DNA from: Luteolibacter sp. SL250
Lineage (GTDB): Bacteria > Verrucomicrobiota > Verrucomicrobiia > Verrucomicrobiales > Akkermansiaceae
Length of the DNA: 64,000 bases
Direction of reading: 5' to 3'
NCBI RefSeq assembly: GCF_026625605.1
Contig: NZ_CP113054.1
Coordinates: 124,001 to 188,000 of the forward strand
The notes below the pieces were generated by a model that was not told the DNA's origin, did not search any database, and saw only the letters and a list, made by a program, of their open reading frames with translations. Position numbers and translations under genes: made by a program. Positions 35,213 to 43,570 of this stretch are shown here, piece after piece. The stretch's first letter is position 1; each line of letters begins with the position of its first letter.

Positions 35213-36058
35213 TCACTCCGCCTTTCCCAGAGCCGCACGCACCTTCTCCAGCCCGTCGAGGTTCCCCTTCAGGATCACCTCCGCATCCTGGTCGAGATGG
35301 CACAAGATGCCCACCGGGCCTTTCCAGCCGCTGGCCAGCACCACCTCGATCATCTCCTGCTCACGGTCCCCCGCACCGATGGGCAGGATCTTTTTCCCCT
35401 CCTTGTCACCATCACGGACCATCCCGTTCAGGTTCAGTGCGAGCAGGTGCGGCTTCATCGCCGCGAACAGCTCCGGGAACCGTTCCATATGCCCGTGCGC
35501 GTGGTGGAAATTATAGACGATGCCCACGTTCTCCATCCCCAGTTCCCTGATGACCGCAAGCTGGTTCTCCGGCTCGCCGAACCAGCCGCCGTGGTTATAG
35601 AGCGCGACCTTGCAGCCCAGCCGCTTCCCTTCCTCCGCGATCGGGCGGATCTGTTCCGCCGCCGCCTTCACCTTCGCCTCCTGGCCGTCCACCTTCGGTT
35701 CATCGACCAGCACCCAGAGCTGCGGGTGGATCTGGTGGCGGGAGACGACGTCAAAGATGCGCCGGTTCGCCTCGTCCTTCCCGCGGGACATCCACCACGC
35801 GCTGATCTCGACGCCGTGGGATTTCATCGCCTCCACCTCCGCGTCGAAGGTGGGCAGGTGTTCCGCCCTCCAGTCGTAGGCCATCTTCGTGATGCCCAGC
35901 CGGTTCAGCATCTCCGCGCGCTCCACCGGACCACGTTTCTCCGAATCGAAAGGAACAATGCACCACGCCGCGAGGTTCTCTTTCCCCAGCAGGGATAGTT
36001 CCCGCGCGGATGCGGCGAGCGACGAGCACAGCAGAAAGGCAGCGAGCAGGAGTTTCAT
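35213..36058 (-). CDS. Secreted TIM-barrel protein, sugar phosphate isomerase/epimerase-like
   Basis: 281 aa from MKLLLAAFLLCSSLAASA, a signal peptide; an ATG six codons earlier is possible. The rest has the xylose-isomerase-like TIM-barrel plan: ITKMAYDWRAEHLPTFDAEV, VKAAAEQIRPIAEEGKRLGC then KVALYNHGG, GIVYNFHHAHGHMERFPELF, LLALNLNGMVRDG, and a terminal helix. Many exported members in Planctomycetes/Verrucomicrobia act on sugars of unknown identity. Substrate unknown. Confidence 0.78.
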   Translation of the reverse strand: MKLLLAAFLLCSSLAASARELSLLGKENLAAWCIVPFDSEKRGPVERAEMLNRLGITKMAYDWRAEHLPTFDAEVEAMKSHGVEISAWWMSRGKDEANRRIFDVVSRHQIHPQLWVLVDEPKVDGQEAKVKAAAEQIRPIAEEGKRLGCKVALYNHGGWFGEPENQLAVIRELGMENVGIVYNFHHAHGHMERFPELFAAMKPHLLALNLNGMVRDGDKEGKKILPIGAGDREQEMIEVVLASGWKGPVGILCHLDQDAEVILKGNLDGLEKVRAALGKAE

Positions 36059-36137
36059 GGGATTGGCCCATGCCATCCGTTCTTCCCCGCATCGACAAGC
36101 GATCTTTCGGCGCCCCCCGCGGGGGATCCTCCCCACA

Positions 36138-36326
36138 CGCGGCAGCGTCATGGAGTGCGGCAGTCTTCTGCCGCTATCAGTCACGGGCACGGCGTTCCCC
36201 AAAGTGAAGATGCCATCCGCAAGTTGCGACGTGGTGGTTTCCCCCACATCGTCCGGCAGGTGCCATCCACCCCCAAAGCGGCGGAGGGCCGCCGCACTCC
36301 ATAAGCTGGCGCAATGCCCGGGCACC
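36138..36326. repeat. Interspersed inverted-repeat element, family 1, copy D
   Basis: Same 189-base layout as copy B: CGCGGCAGCGTCATGGAGTG, CAGTCTTCTGCCGC hairpin, GATGCCATCCGCAAGT, CATCGTCCGGCAGGTGCCAT, GCCGCCGCACTCCATAAG, CTGGCGCAATG. It occupies most of the 312-base gap between two minus-strand genes. Confidence 0.85.
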
Positions 36327-36370
36327 CTCCATCACGCGGCAGCGCCATGGAGGGTCCGCCTTATCATCCC

Positions 36371-36943
36371 TCACTGCCCGTCCGCAGCCGGGGCATCGAC
36401 GGCTTTCACCACGATGTCATCCAGATCAAAGGTCCCCGCCTCCACCTGGAACAGGCTGGGCATGAACTGGAGGAACGCCGCGTATTCCGGCACATCGATG
36501 GTGATGCTCTTCTCCTCCCATCCCGTGGTGTCCTTCGCCACGTTCGGCGCCTTCGGCTTGCCGGAGATCTTCACCCGGTCGGCATTCGCCCACTCCAGCA
36601 TGATGCGCACGTCGAACCACGGCTGCGCGCCGCGCTTCAGGCCGGTCACGCGCTGCTTCCAGGAGACCTCCAGCTTCTTCGTCCCGGCGGGAATCTTGAA
36701 CTCTTGGTACAGCATCACCATCTCCCCCGGCGTGGTGGACTTCAGGGAGAGGAAGCGGTTCGTCCCTTCCTTGCCCCATTCGCCACCGGCTTTCGGTTTG
36801 CCCCAGCCTTCGGGCCACTCTCCGGCGGCGGCCGCCTTTTCGAAATCACCGTTGGTGGCGATGTTGTCAGCGGCCTGGGCGGTGGGGGAAACGGCGAGGA
36901 GAGCCAGTGCGGCCAGCGGGGAAAAATGGATGATGGATTTCAT
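36371..36943 (-). CDS. Exported carbohydrate-binding-like protein
   Basis: 190 aa from MKSIIHFSPLAALALLAVSP, a signal peptide. Mature part starts NIATNGDFEKAAAAGEWPEG, the opening of CBM4/9-like or DUF642-like beta-sandwich domains, followed by ...MLYQEFKIPAGTKKLEVSWK and FDLDDIVVKAVD. It probably binds sugar polymers outside the cell. It is transcribed away from the histidine kinase gene; 197 bases lie between their starts. Confidence 0.7.
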   Translation of the reverse strand: MKSIIHFSPLAALALLAVSPTAQAADNIATNGDFEKAAAAGEWPEGWGKPKAGGEWGKEGTNRFLSLKSTTPGEMVMLYQEFKIPAGTKKLEVSWKQRVTGLKRGAQPWFDVRIMLEWANADRVKISGKPKAPNVAKDTTGWEEKSITIDVPEYAAFLQFMPSLFQVEAGTFDLDDIVVKAVDAPAADGQ

Positions 36944-37140
36944 GATGGTGGTAGCCAGGGGTTTCGGATGAATGACCGGAAAGGAATCATTTTGCCTTAC
37001 CGTCGGGCCCGAAGGAACGGTAAAGTTCATTCCGCCCACAGAAATGAAACCGCCTCCTCCGGGGCCCGTCCACTGCCCGGACGGTTAGTGAAATACCGGT
37101 CATCATCCGCTTTCCTGCAACGTAACATCTCATCCGCCGA

Positions 37141-39231
37141 ATGTCCCGCCGCTTCCATTTCCTGGTCATCCCCGCCATCGCGGGTGCGCTCCAGGCCCAG
37201 CCTGTGGCACCGCTGCCGGTCATCACGGAGGCGAAGGAACTCCATCGGCTGACCCGCGCGGAGACGCTGCTGCCCCGGCAGGTGAAGATCCGCGGCGTCA
37301 TCACCTACAAGCGCGGGGACGAGTTCAATGACTTCGCCATGCAGGACAGCACCGGCGGCTTCATCGCGGACGTGCAGACCGCCATCCCCATGACCCAGTC
37401 CCTGCAACCCGGGCAGGAGATCGAGATCGAGGGGTACACGGTGATCGACCCTCCACCGGCGCCGCGGATCAGCGTCACCCAGATGAAGCCCGGCCCCATC
37501 GTGGGGCTTCCGGCGCCGCTGCCCGTCACCCCCCAGTCCCTGCTCGGCGGGGCGGGTGTCTTTTCCTACGTCGAGTTCAGCGGGGTGATCCGCAGCACCC
37601 GCATCGAGCGGGATCTCAACCCCCACCGGCTGGTCCTCGACCTCGGCCCGCCGGACCAGCGCCTTGCCGTCAGGATCGCCCGCTTTGATGATGACACCAT
37701 CTCACGCCTCACGCCGGACACCCGGGTGCGCGTGCGCGGCACCGCGCTGGCCTGGACCAGCGTGAACCTCCAGCCCTACTCCATCTTCATCGGCGTCCAT
37801 GATGCCGCACAGGTGGAGGTGCTGGATGGCACACGGAATCCCACCGACATCCCCCTCACGGAATTCGGAAAGCTGGTTTCCTCCCACCCGGAGGGATTCG
37901 ACGCCCGCCGGGAAAAGCTCCACGGCGTCGTCACGCTCAACTGGCCCGGTGAAATGGTCGTTGTCCAGGGCAACGGCGGGGCCATCCGCGCCATCCCCGC
38001 CGGAGAGACGCGTTTCCAGGTCGGGGACGAGGTGGATGTCGCTGGTTTTTCCTCTGCGGAAGGTGGGCGGATCTTCCTGGACGAGGCGGTGTTTTCCAAT
38101 GTCACACCAGGCAGGCTGCCCGCAGCGGAGGAAGTCGAAATCAGCCGCCTGAAGGTGGAGGCCGGCACGGCTGACCGTGAAGCACACCGTGTGCGCGTGA
38201 CCGGCTCCCTGATGGAAATCACCCGGCGGGACGACAATCCGATGCTGAAACTGGAATGGAACGGCAGCACGTTCGACGTGCTGATGCGTGCAGGCACCCA
38301 GATTCCGCAGGATCTCCGGAAGGGGGCGGTCCTGGAAGTCACCGGCGTCTGCCACTACCAGCTCGGGGAGACCGCCCGCAAGTTCGCCATCCGGCTCGAC
38401 GGCGTGGAGATCCACCTTGCGGAAATGGCGGACATCCGGATGCTTTCCGCGCCCCCATGGTGGACGCCCGCACGGCTGGCCATGGTCATCGCCGTCATCC
38501 TTTTCATCCTCGGCCTGTCCCTGTTGTGGGTGGTCGCCCTGCGGCGGCGGGTGGCCGTCCGCAGCGCCATGCTGGTCCGGGAGATCCGCGCCAGGCATGA
38601 CACGCAGCTCCTCGTCTCAGAACGGTCCAGGCTCGCCGCCGACCTGCACGACACGCTATCCCAGACGCTCTCCGGTGCGGCGCTGCAGATGGAAATCGCG
38701 GACTCGATGGATGACACCACCGCCACCTCCCACCGGGAACTCGCCCGCCGCCTGCTGGACCGCAGCCGTGAGGATCTCCGCCGGGCCGTCTGGGACCTGA
38801 CCCCCAGCGTGCTGCTCAACCAGGACCTGGGCGGGGCGTTCCGCTCCATCGCGGAAGAGGTCTCCGCAGAGCACACCTGCGAGGTTCGCATCGACGCCCC
38901 GGAACACCTTCCCGCCCTGCCGGAAAGGACCCGCTCCCACCTCCTGCGGGTGGGTCAGGAAGCCATCCACAACGCCATCCGCCACGGCGGTGCGGAAACG
39001 GTCACCGTCTCCCTCCTGCCCGACGAAGGTGGTGTGCTCCTCCGCGTCTGGGATGATGGTTCCGGTTTCGACCCCAGCCGGGCCCCCGGCCCCACCGACG
39101 GCCACTTCGGCCTCAGTTCCATGCGCAACCGCATCCAGCGCCTCGGCGGCACCTTCACCATCAGATCCTCTCCCCGCGGCACCACCGTCACCGCCACCGT
39201 CCCCATCTCACCGATGTCCGAAGATTCATGA
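37141..39231 (+). CDS. Sensor histidine kinase (HisKA_3 type) with large periplasmic beta domain
   Basis: 696 aa. A short signal anchor (RRFHFLVIPAIAGALQA), then about 420 residues of repeated beta units of OB-fold look (PRQVKIRGVITYKRGDEFND, FSYVEFSGVIRSTR, REKLHGVVTLNWPGEMVVVQ, ARKFAIRLDGVEI). Membrane helix RLAMVIAVILFILGLSLLWV. Then the HisKA_3 dimerisation helix with phospho-acceptor His503 (SRLAADLHDTLSQTLSGAAL) and a HATPase_c domain (VGQEAIHNAIRHGGAETVTV, DDGSGFDPSR, FGLSSMRNRI). NarX/DegS-type kinase. Stop overlaps the regulator gene start (ATGA). The signal sensed is unknown. Confidence 0.9.
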   Translation: MSRRFHFLVIPAIAGALQAQPVAPLPVITEAKELHRLTRAETLLPRQVKIRGVITYKRGDEFNDFAMQDSTGGFIADVQTAIPMTQSLQPGQEIEIEGYTVIDPPPAPRISVTQMKPGPIVGLPAPLPVTPQSLLGGAGVFSYVEFSGVIRSTRIERDLNPHRLVLDLGPPDQRLAVRIARFDDDTISRLTPDTRVRVRGTALAWTSVNLQPYSIFIGVHDAAQVEVLDGTRNPTDIPLTEFGKLVSSHPEGFDARREKLHGVVTLNWPGEMVVVQGNGGAIRAIPAGETRFQVGDEVDVAGFSSAEGGRIFLDEAVFSNVTPGRLPAAEEVEISRLKVEAGTADREAHRVRVTGSLMEITRRDDNPMLKLEWNGSTFDVLMRAGTQIPQDLRKGAVLEVTGVCHYQLGETARKFAIRLDGVEIHLAEMADIRMLSAPPWWTPARLAMVIAVILFILGLSLLWVVALRRRVAVRSAMLVREIRARHDTQLLVSERSRLAADLHDTLSQTLSGAALQMEIADSMDDTTATSHRELARRLLDRSREDLRRAVWDLTPSVLLNQDLGGAFRSIAEEVSAEHTCEVRIDAPEHLPALPERTRSHLLRVGQEAIHNAIRHGGAETVTVSLLPDEGGVLLRVWDDGSGFDPSRAPGPTDGHFGLSSMRNRIQRLGGTFTIRSSPRGTTVTATVPISPMSEDS

Positions 39232-39854
39232 AAAAACGCATCCGCCTCCTGCTCGCGGATGATCACGCGATCGTCCTTGCCGGCCTCACCACGCTGCTTT
39301 CCCTCGAACCGGAAATCGAAATCTCCGCCACCGCGGAGAGCGGCGAGGAAGCCGTCACCCGCTACCGTGAAGCCCGGCCGGATGTCGCCCTGCTCGACCT
39401 CCGCATGCCCGGCATCGACGGCGTGGAAGCCGCCGCCCGCATCCTCAGGGAATTTCCGGACGCGCGCATCCTCATCCTCACCACCTTCGAGAGCGAGGAG
39501 GACATCCACCGCGCCCTCCAGGCCGGGGTGCGCGGCTACCTGCTGAAGGAGTCGAAACGCCCGGACCTGCTGGCCGCCATCCACGCCGTGCTCGCCGGAA
39601 ACCGCTGGCTGCCCCAGCCCATCGCCCGGCTCGCCGCGGAGCGGGCGAAGCAGCCCGGACTTTCCGCACGCCAGCTCGAGGTGCTGGATCTGGTCTCGAA
39701 AGGCCTGACCAACAAGGAGATCGGCGCCATCCTCGGCTTCAGCGCGGAGGGGGCGAAGCAACATCTTCATCAGATTTACCAGAAACTCGGCGTATCCACC
39801 CGGGCCGAAGCCACCGCCGAAGCACTCAAGCGCGGCATCCTCAGACCCGACTGA
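39228..39854 (+). CDS. Response regulator, NarL/FixJ family
   Basis: 208 aa. Receiver domain with LLLADDHAIVLAGL (acidic pocket) and phospho-acceptor Asp57 in VALLDLRMPG, then LKESKRPDLLAAIHAVLAG. C-terminal LuxR-type helix-turn-helix LSARQLEVLDLVSKGLTNKE then IGAILGFSAEGAKQHLHQIY. Cognate of the upstream kinase by 4-base overlap. The FAD oxidoreductase gene follows 15 bases later and is a plausible target or co-transcribed gene. Confidence 0.93.
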   Translation: MKKRIRLLLADDHAIVLAGLTTLLSLEPEIEISATAESGEEAVTRYREARPDVALLDLRMPGIDGVEAAARILREFPDARILILTTFESEEDIHRALQAGVRGYLLKESKRPDLLAAIHAVLAGNRWLPQPIARLAAERAKQPGLSARQLEVLDLVSKGLTNKEIGAILGFSAEGAKQHLHQIYQKLGVSTRAEATAEALKRGILRPD

Positions 39855-39869
39855 CCCACCCTGAAACCC

Positions 39870-41474
39870 ATGAGAAACACCCTCGCCCTCCTCACCGCCG
39901 CAGGCATCGCGGCCGCAGCCGCCCAGCAGAAAACGGAGACCGACGTGCTGGTCTACAGCGGTGTTCCCTGCGGCATCGCCTCCGCCATCACCGCCGCCCG
40001 TGAGGGCGCGAAGGTCATCCTCATCGAGCCGGAAAAGCACGTCGGCGGCCTCTCCACCAGCGGCATCAACACCGCCGAGTCCGAGCACATGCTGAAGTGG
40101 ACCATCGGCGGATTCGCCGACGAGTTCTACCGCGAGCTGGGCAAACACTACGGCAAGGGTGACAAGCCCGAATACTACTTCGAGTCCAGCGTCGCCCAGC
40201 AGGTCTATGACACCATGCTGAAGAACGCGGGCATCGAGATCCGCTACGGCTCCCCGGTGGACAAGGTGGCGAAGGACGGCGCGCGCATCACCTCCGTCAC
40301 CCTCACGGATGGGTCCGTCATTTCAGCGAAGGTGTTCATCGACGCCAGCTACGAAGGCGACCTCATGGCGCGCGCCGGAGTGGACTACCGCATCGGCCGT
40401 GAGGCGAAGTCGGAGTTCGGCGAAGAAGCCGCCGGCATCCGCTTTGACAAGACGCCGCGCAAGGCCCCGACCGTCGATGCCGACGGCAAGCTGCTCCCCG
40501 GCATCTCCGCATGGGCGAAGAACCTGAGGGAAGGTGACGCCCACCCCGCGCCGATGAACTACAACTTCCGCTTCACCATCGCCCGCGACCCCGCCCTCCA
40601 GGTGCCGTTTCCGGAGCCGGAGAAGTATGACGCGAAGCGCTACACCATCCTCGCCAACTGGCTGAAGGAACGCACCGCCGCCGGGGAGAAGACCACTTTC
40701 AAGGACATCATCGACCCCTACAAGCGCCGCAACGGCAAGTTCGAGATGAACAACCGCCAGGCCGCCATCTTTTCGCTCGGCCACTTTGGCGGGCAGTTCG
40801 AATGGGCGGATGCTTCCTATGAAAAGCGAAAGGAGATCTTCGACGACCACATGGAATACTCGCTCGGGCTGATCCACTTCCTCCGCAACGATGAGGCCGT
40901 GCCCGCCAACATCCGTGACGAGGCGAAGTCCATCGGCCTGCACATGGACGAGTTCAAGGACAACGGCAACATCCCCTACCAGCTCTACGTCCGCGAGGCA
41001 CGGCGCATGCGCGGCGAGTATGTCGTCCGCCAGCAGGACGTGCAGGATGAACGGCGGAAGGAAGACAGCATCGGCATCAGCAGCCATTTCATCGACAGCC
41101 ACCACGTCCAGCGTGTGGCCCTTTCCGAAACTGAGTTCGTCAACGAAGGCCGCATCTGGCGTCTAGGCTACGCCTACCAGATCCCCTACCGCGCCATCAT
41201 CCCCAAAGCCGCGCAGGCGTCCAACCTGCTGGTCCCCGGTGCCGCCAGCTACACCCATGTCGCCTTCTGCACCCTGCGTCTGGAAAGCGTGTGGATGATC
41301 ACCGGCCACGCCGCGGGCATCGCCGCCTCCATGGCCGCCAAGGGCAACGGTGACGCTCACAGCGTCCCCGTCGCAAAGCTCCAAGAAAAGCTCCGCGCCC
41401 AGAAGCAGGTCGTCGATTTCATCGAAGGCCAGCCCGAGAAATGTGAGAAGCTCAACGGCCCGCCGGAGTTCTGA
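39870..41474 (+). CDS. Secreted FAD-dependent oxidoreductase (FAD_oxidored family)
   Basis: 534 aa. Signal MRNTLALLTAAGIAAAAAQQ, then TDVLVYSGVPCGIASAITAA with the G-x-x-x-G-I FAD motif, VGGLSTSGINTAE, VFIDASYEGDLMARAGVDYR, PYQLYVREARRMRGEYVV, and VPGAASYTHVAFCTLRLESV near the end. It lacks the golvesin and Calx-like domains of the paralogue at 166-2964 but shares the core. Downstream of a two-component system in the same direction. Substrate unknown; carbohydrate oxidation is a guess. Confidence 0.88.
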   Translation: MRNTLALLTAAGIAAAAAQQKTETDVLVYSGVPCGIASAITAAREGAKVILIEPEKHVGGLSTSGINTAESEHMLKWTIGGFADEFYRELGKHYGKGDKPEYYFESSVAQQVYDTMLKNAGIEIRYGSPVDKVAKDGARITSVTLTDGSVISAKVFIDASYEGDLMARAGVDYRIGREAKSEFGEEAAGIRFDKTPRKAPTVDADGKLLPGISAWAKNLREGDAHPAPMNYNFRFTIARDPALQVPFPEPEKYDAKRYTILANWLKERTAAGEKTTFKDIIDPYKRRNGKFEMNNRQAAIFSLGHFGGQFEWADASYEKRKEIFDDHMEYSLGLIHFLRNDEAVPANIRDEAKSIGLHMDEFKDNGNIPYQLYVREARRMRGEYVVRQQDVQDERRKEDSIGISSHFIDSHHVQRVALSETEFVNEGRIWRLGYAYQIPYRAIIPKAAQASNLLVPGAASYTHVAFCTLRLESVWMITGHAAGIAASMAAKGNGDAHSVPVAKLQEKLRAQKQVVDFIEGQPEKCEKLNGPPEF

Positions 41475-41537
41475 GCGGCATATCTCCCCCGCACTCCTGT
41501 CCTCCGGCGGCATTGGCAAAAAAGAAGGAAAAGTTTT

Positions 41538-41670
41538 CAGTGTTCAGTTTTCAGGGAAGAGAAGAAGGCTGACCGCGAATCCTCCGAGCAATGCGAACTT
41601 GAAGAGGTCCACATGGAATCTTTGCGCATTCTTCGCGTCCTTTGCGTCTTTGCGGTGAATCTTTGATGAT
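41538..41670. repeat. Intergenic region with common low-complexity motifs
   Basis: TTTTCAGTGTTCAGTTTTCAG at 41537-41557 and TTCTTCGCGTCCTTTGCGTC near 41632 followed by TTTGCGGTGAA are stock strings of a kind seen between genes in many environmental genomes. No gene was seen in the 268-base gap. Confidence 0.5.
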
Positions 41671-41684
41671 TCGCCAATGCCGCC

Positions 41685-41738
41685 GGTGGACAAGAATGGG
41701 AGCGAAGCGGACATAGCGGCTCTGCCGCAATGTCCACC
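41685..41738. terminator. Hairpin at the end of the MNIO operon
   Basis: GGACATAGCGGC (41709-41720), loop TCT, GCCGCAATGTCC (41724-41735), with an outer GGTGGACA at 41685-41692 able to pair with TGTCCACC at 41731-41738. The stem is strong but lacks a T run. It lies between the convergent ends of the FAD oxidoreductase and BufC-like genes and could end either transcript, or be another REP-like palindrome. Confidence 0.45.
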
Positions 41739-41742
41739 CTCC

Positions 41743-42651
41743 TTACTCCTCCCCCATCGCCACGGCCTGCGAGCCCATCTTGTCGAGGCCGTTCCAGTCC
41801 ATCTCCTCCACCGCCTGCTTCCTCGCTGGCATGAAATCGATCACATCTCCCTCCGGCGCGGTGGCGATCCATCCCCGCGCCTGCCAGGCGGCGAACCATG
41901 CGGAAATTTCCTCCGGCTCCGGTTCACGGCTCGCGGGTTCGGCGAACACACCCTCCAGCGTGCCGCCCTTCCGCAGCCGCTCCAACAGCTCGTACTCCAC
42001 ATCATCCAGACGGCACTGGAGCCGCCCGCGGTTTTCCCCGCGCCAGACGGCCAGCCGCGTCACGGCTTCCTCCACCGGCGTGAATGATTCCCATTCCTCG
42101 CACAGGTCAGCGGGCACCGGCAGTTCCAGCAGGATGACATGCGGCTGCAGGCCCAGCACCGCCGTGGCCAGGTCTTCCGGCGCGACCGGCTCCCAGTCCG
42201 CCGCTTCGAAAATTTCCATGTAGGCATACTCGATCCGTGCGAGCGCGGAAAACCACCGCCGCTCCGTTTCATCCAGCACCTCCCAGCCCGCGACGAACTC
42301 CGGCATCTTCCGCCCGAGGTGCCGCAGCGTGAAACTGCCGGACGGACAGGCCACCATGTAAGCCTCCATCAGGTCCCAGAACACCTGCTCCCCCGCCATC
42401 TTCCGCAGCACCGGAAAATCCTCAGCCACGGAGTCCAGCACCCGGAACCAATACTGTCGGTGGTAAAGCTCCAGCCGCTCCTCGGAGGAAAGGTTCTCGC
42501 CCGGCTTCATCAGTTCCCGTGCCTTGGCCAGGAACTCCTCAGCATGGCCGTCATCGTTCGGCGTCAGTTCAGTGCTTTCCCGGCTGGTGCCACGCAGCGG
42601 CATCTGGATGGCGGCGAAAAACTCGCGCTGCAGTTCATCAAGCGGCTTCAT
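41743..42651 (-). CDS. DUF2063 partner protein of an MNIO enzyme (HvfC/BufC-like)
   Basis: 302 aa from MKPLDELQREFFAAIQMPL. The N-terminal DUF2063 domain (PF09836) is clear: EERLELYHRQYWFRVLDSVA, EDFPVLRKMAGEQVFWDLME, AYMVACPSGSFTLRHLGRKM PEFV. In this family the protein binds the RiPP precursor and hands it to the DUF692 oxidase. The C-terminal half (EYELLERLRKGGTLEGVFAE, WFAAWQARGWIA) looks like a winged-helix-type precursor-binding domain. It overlaps the DUF692 gene by 14 bases, so the two are co-translated, as in known buf/hvf operons. Confidence 0.88.
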   Translation of the reverse strand: MKPLDELQREFFAAIQMPLRGTSRESTELTPNDDGHAEEFLAKARELMKPGENLSSEERLELYHRQYWFRVLDSVAEDFPVLRKMAGEQVFWDLMEAYMVACPSGSFTLRHLGRKMPEFVAGWEVLDETERRWFSALARIEYAYMEIFEAADWEPVAPEDLATAVLGLQPHVILLELPVPADLCEEWESFTPVEEAVTRLAVWRGENRGRLQCRLDDVEYELLERLRKGGTLEGVFAEPASREPEPEEISAWFAAWQARGWIATAPEGDVIDFMPARKQAVEEMDWNGLDKMGSQAVAMGEE

Positions 42652-43501
42652 GATCCCCCCTCTTCTCCATCGCGGAGGCCCGCCATGTTTCCGACTTCCG
42701 CGCCTCCGTCCACACCTCCTCGAACGACGGGATCCGCCCGTCCCACTCCAGCAAGGTGGCCACATGCCCGCATCGCTCGATGGCGCGTTCATAGAGCTTC
42801 CACACCGGATCGATCACCGGGTGGTCATGCGTGTCCACGATGAACCGTTCATACCGCGAGTGCCCCGCGATGTGGATCTGCGCCACCCGCTCCGGCGGCA
42901 CGAAATTGACATACTCCAGCGGGTCGAACCCGTTGTTGATGGAGGAAACGTAGATGTTGTTCACGTCGAGCAGGATGCCGACGTCCGCCAGCTCGCACAC
43001 CTCCGCGAGGAACTCCCACTCGGTCATCTCGTTGCCGTTGAACTCGCCGTAGCTGCTCACGTTCTCCATCGCCAGCGGCGTTTCCAGGAAGTCCTGCACC
43101 ATCTTCAGGTTCTCCGCCGTTTTCCGCGCCGCCTCGAAAGTGAAAGGGATGGGCAGCAGGTCATGGCTCATGCGGCCATCCACACTGCCCCAGCAAAGGT
43201 GGTCGGACACCCATGGCGTCTTCGTCCGGCGGACCAGCCGCTTCAGCCGCTGCAGGTGGTCCCTGCTCACGCCGCCCGCATTTCCCGGATACAGGCCAAC
43301 CCCGTGCTGCACCACGCGGTACTGCTCCAGGATCATGTCCAGAACCTCCAGCGCGCGCCCGCCCTCCACCATGTAGTTTTCCGAAATGATCTCGAACCAC
43401 CCGACCGCGGGTTTCTCAGAAAGGATGTGCTGGTAGTGCGGCACCCGCAGGCCGATGCCCGTGGCAAGCTCCACTCCGCCGGTGAATTTCGACGCACTCA
43501 T
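42638..43501 (-). CDS. DUF692 multinuclear non-heme iron oxidative enzyme (MNIO; HvfB/BufB/MbnB family)
   Basis: 287 aa. TIM-barrel MNIO. Typical segments: GIGLRVPHYQHILSEKPAVG, WFEIISENYMVEGG, VVQHGVGLYPGN, TPWVSDHLCWGSVDGRMSHD, LAMENVSSYGEFNG, GILLDVNNIYVSSINNGFDP, and QIHIAGHSRYERFIVDTHDH, where the His, Asp and Glu iron ligands of the family lie. Known members modify cysteines in RiPP precursors to oxazolone/thioamide or 5-thiooxazole, producing copper-binding peptides. Here the gene lies 69 bases after the precursor gene, beyond an intrinsic terminator. Confidence 0.93.
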   Translation of the reverse strand: MSASKFTGGVELATGIGLRVPHYQHILSEKPAVGWFEIISENYMVEGGRALEVLDMILEQYRVVQHGVGLYPGNAGGVSRDHLQRLKRLVRRTKTPWVSDHLCWGSVDGRMSHDLLPIPFTFEAARKTAENLKMVQDFLETPLAMENVSSYGEFNGNEMTEWEFLAEVCELADVGILLDVNNIYVSSINNGFDPLEYVNFVPPERVAQIHIAGHSRYERFIVDTHDHPVIDPVWKLYERAIERCGHVATLLEWDGRIPSFEEVWTEARKSETWRASAMEKRGDHEAA

Positions 43502-43520
43502 CCCTGTTGGTGGTTCCGGG

Positions 43521-43559
43521 AAAAAAGAAACCCCGCGGCACGGTGGCGCGCCGCGGGGT
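43521..43559 (-). terminator. Intrinsic terminator/attenuator between precursor and MNIO genes
   Basis: A perfect 10-base stem ACCCCGCGGC (43530-43539) and GCCGCGGGGT (43550-43559) with a 10-base loop, followed on the minus strand by TTCTTTTTT. It starts 11 bases after the precursor stop. Partial read-through would give much precursor mRNA and little enzyme mRNA, the ratio a RiPP operon needs. Confidence 0.85.
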
Positions 43560-43570
43560 CTCCGTGAAAA

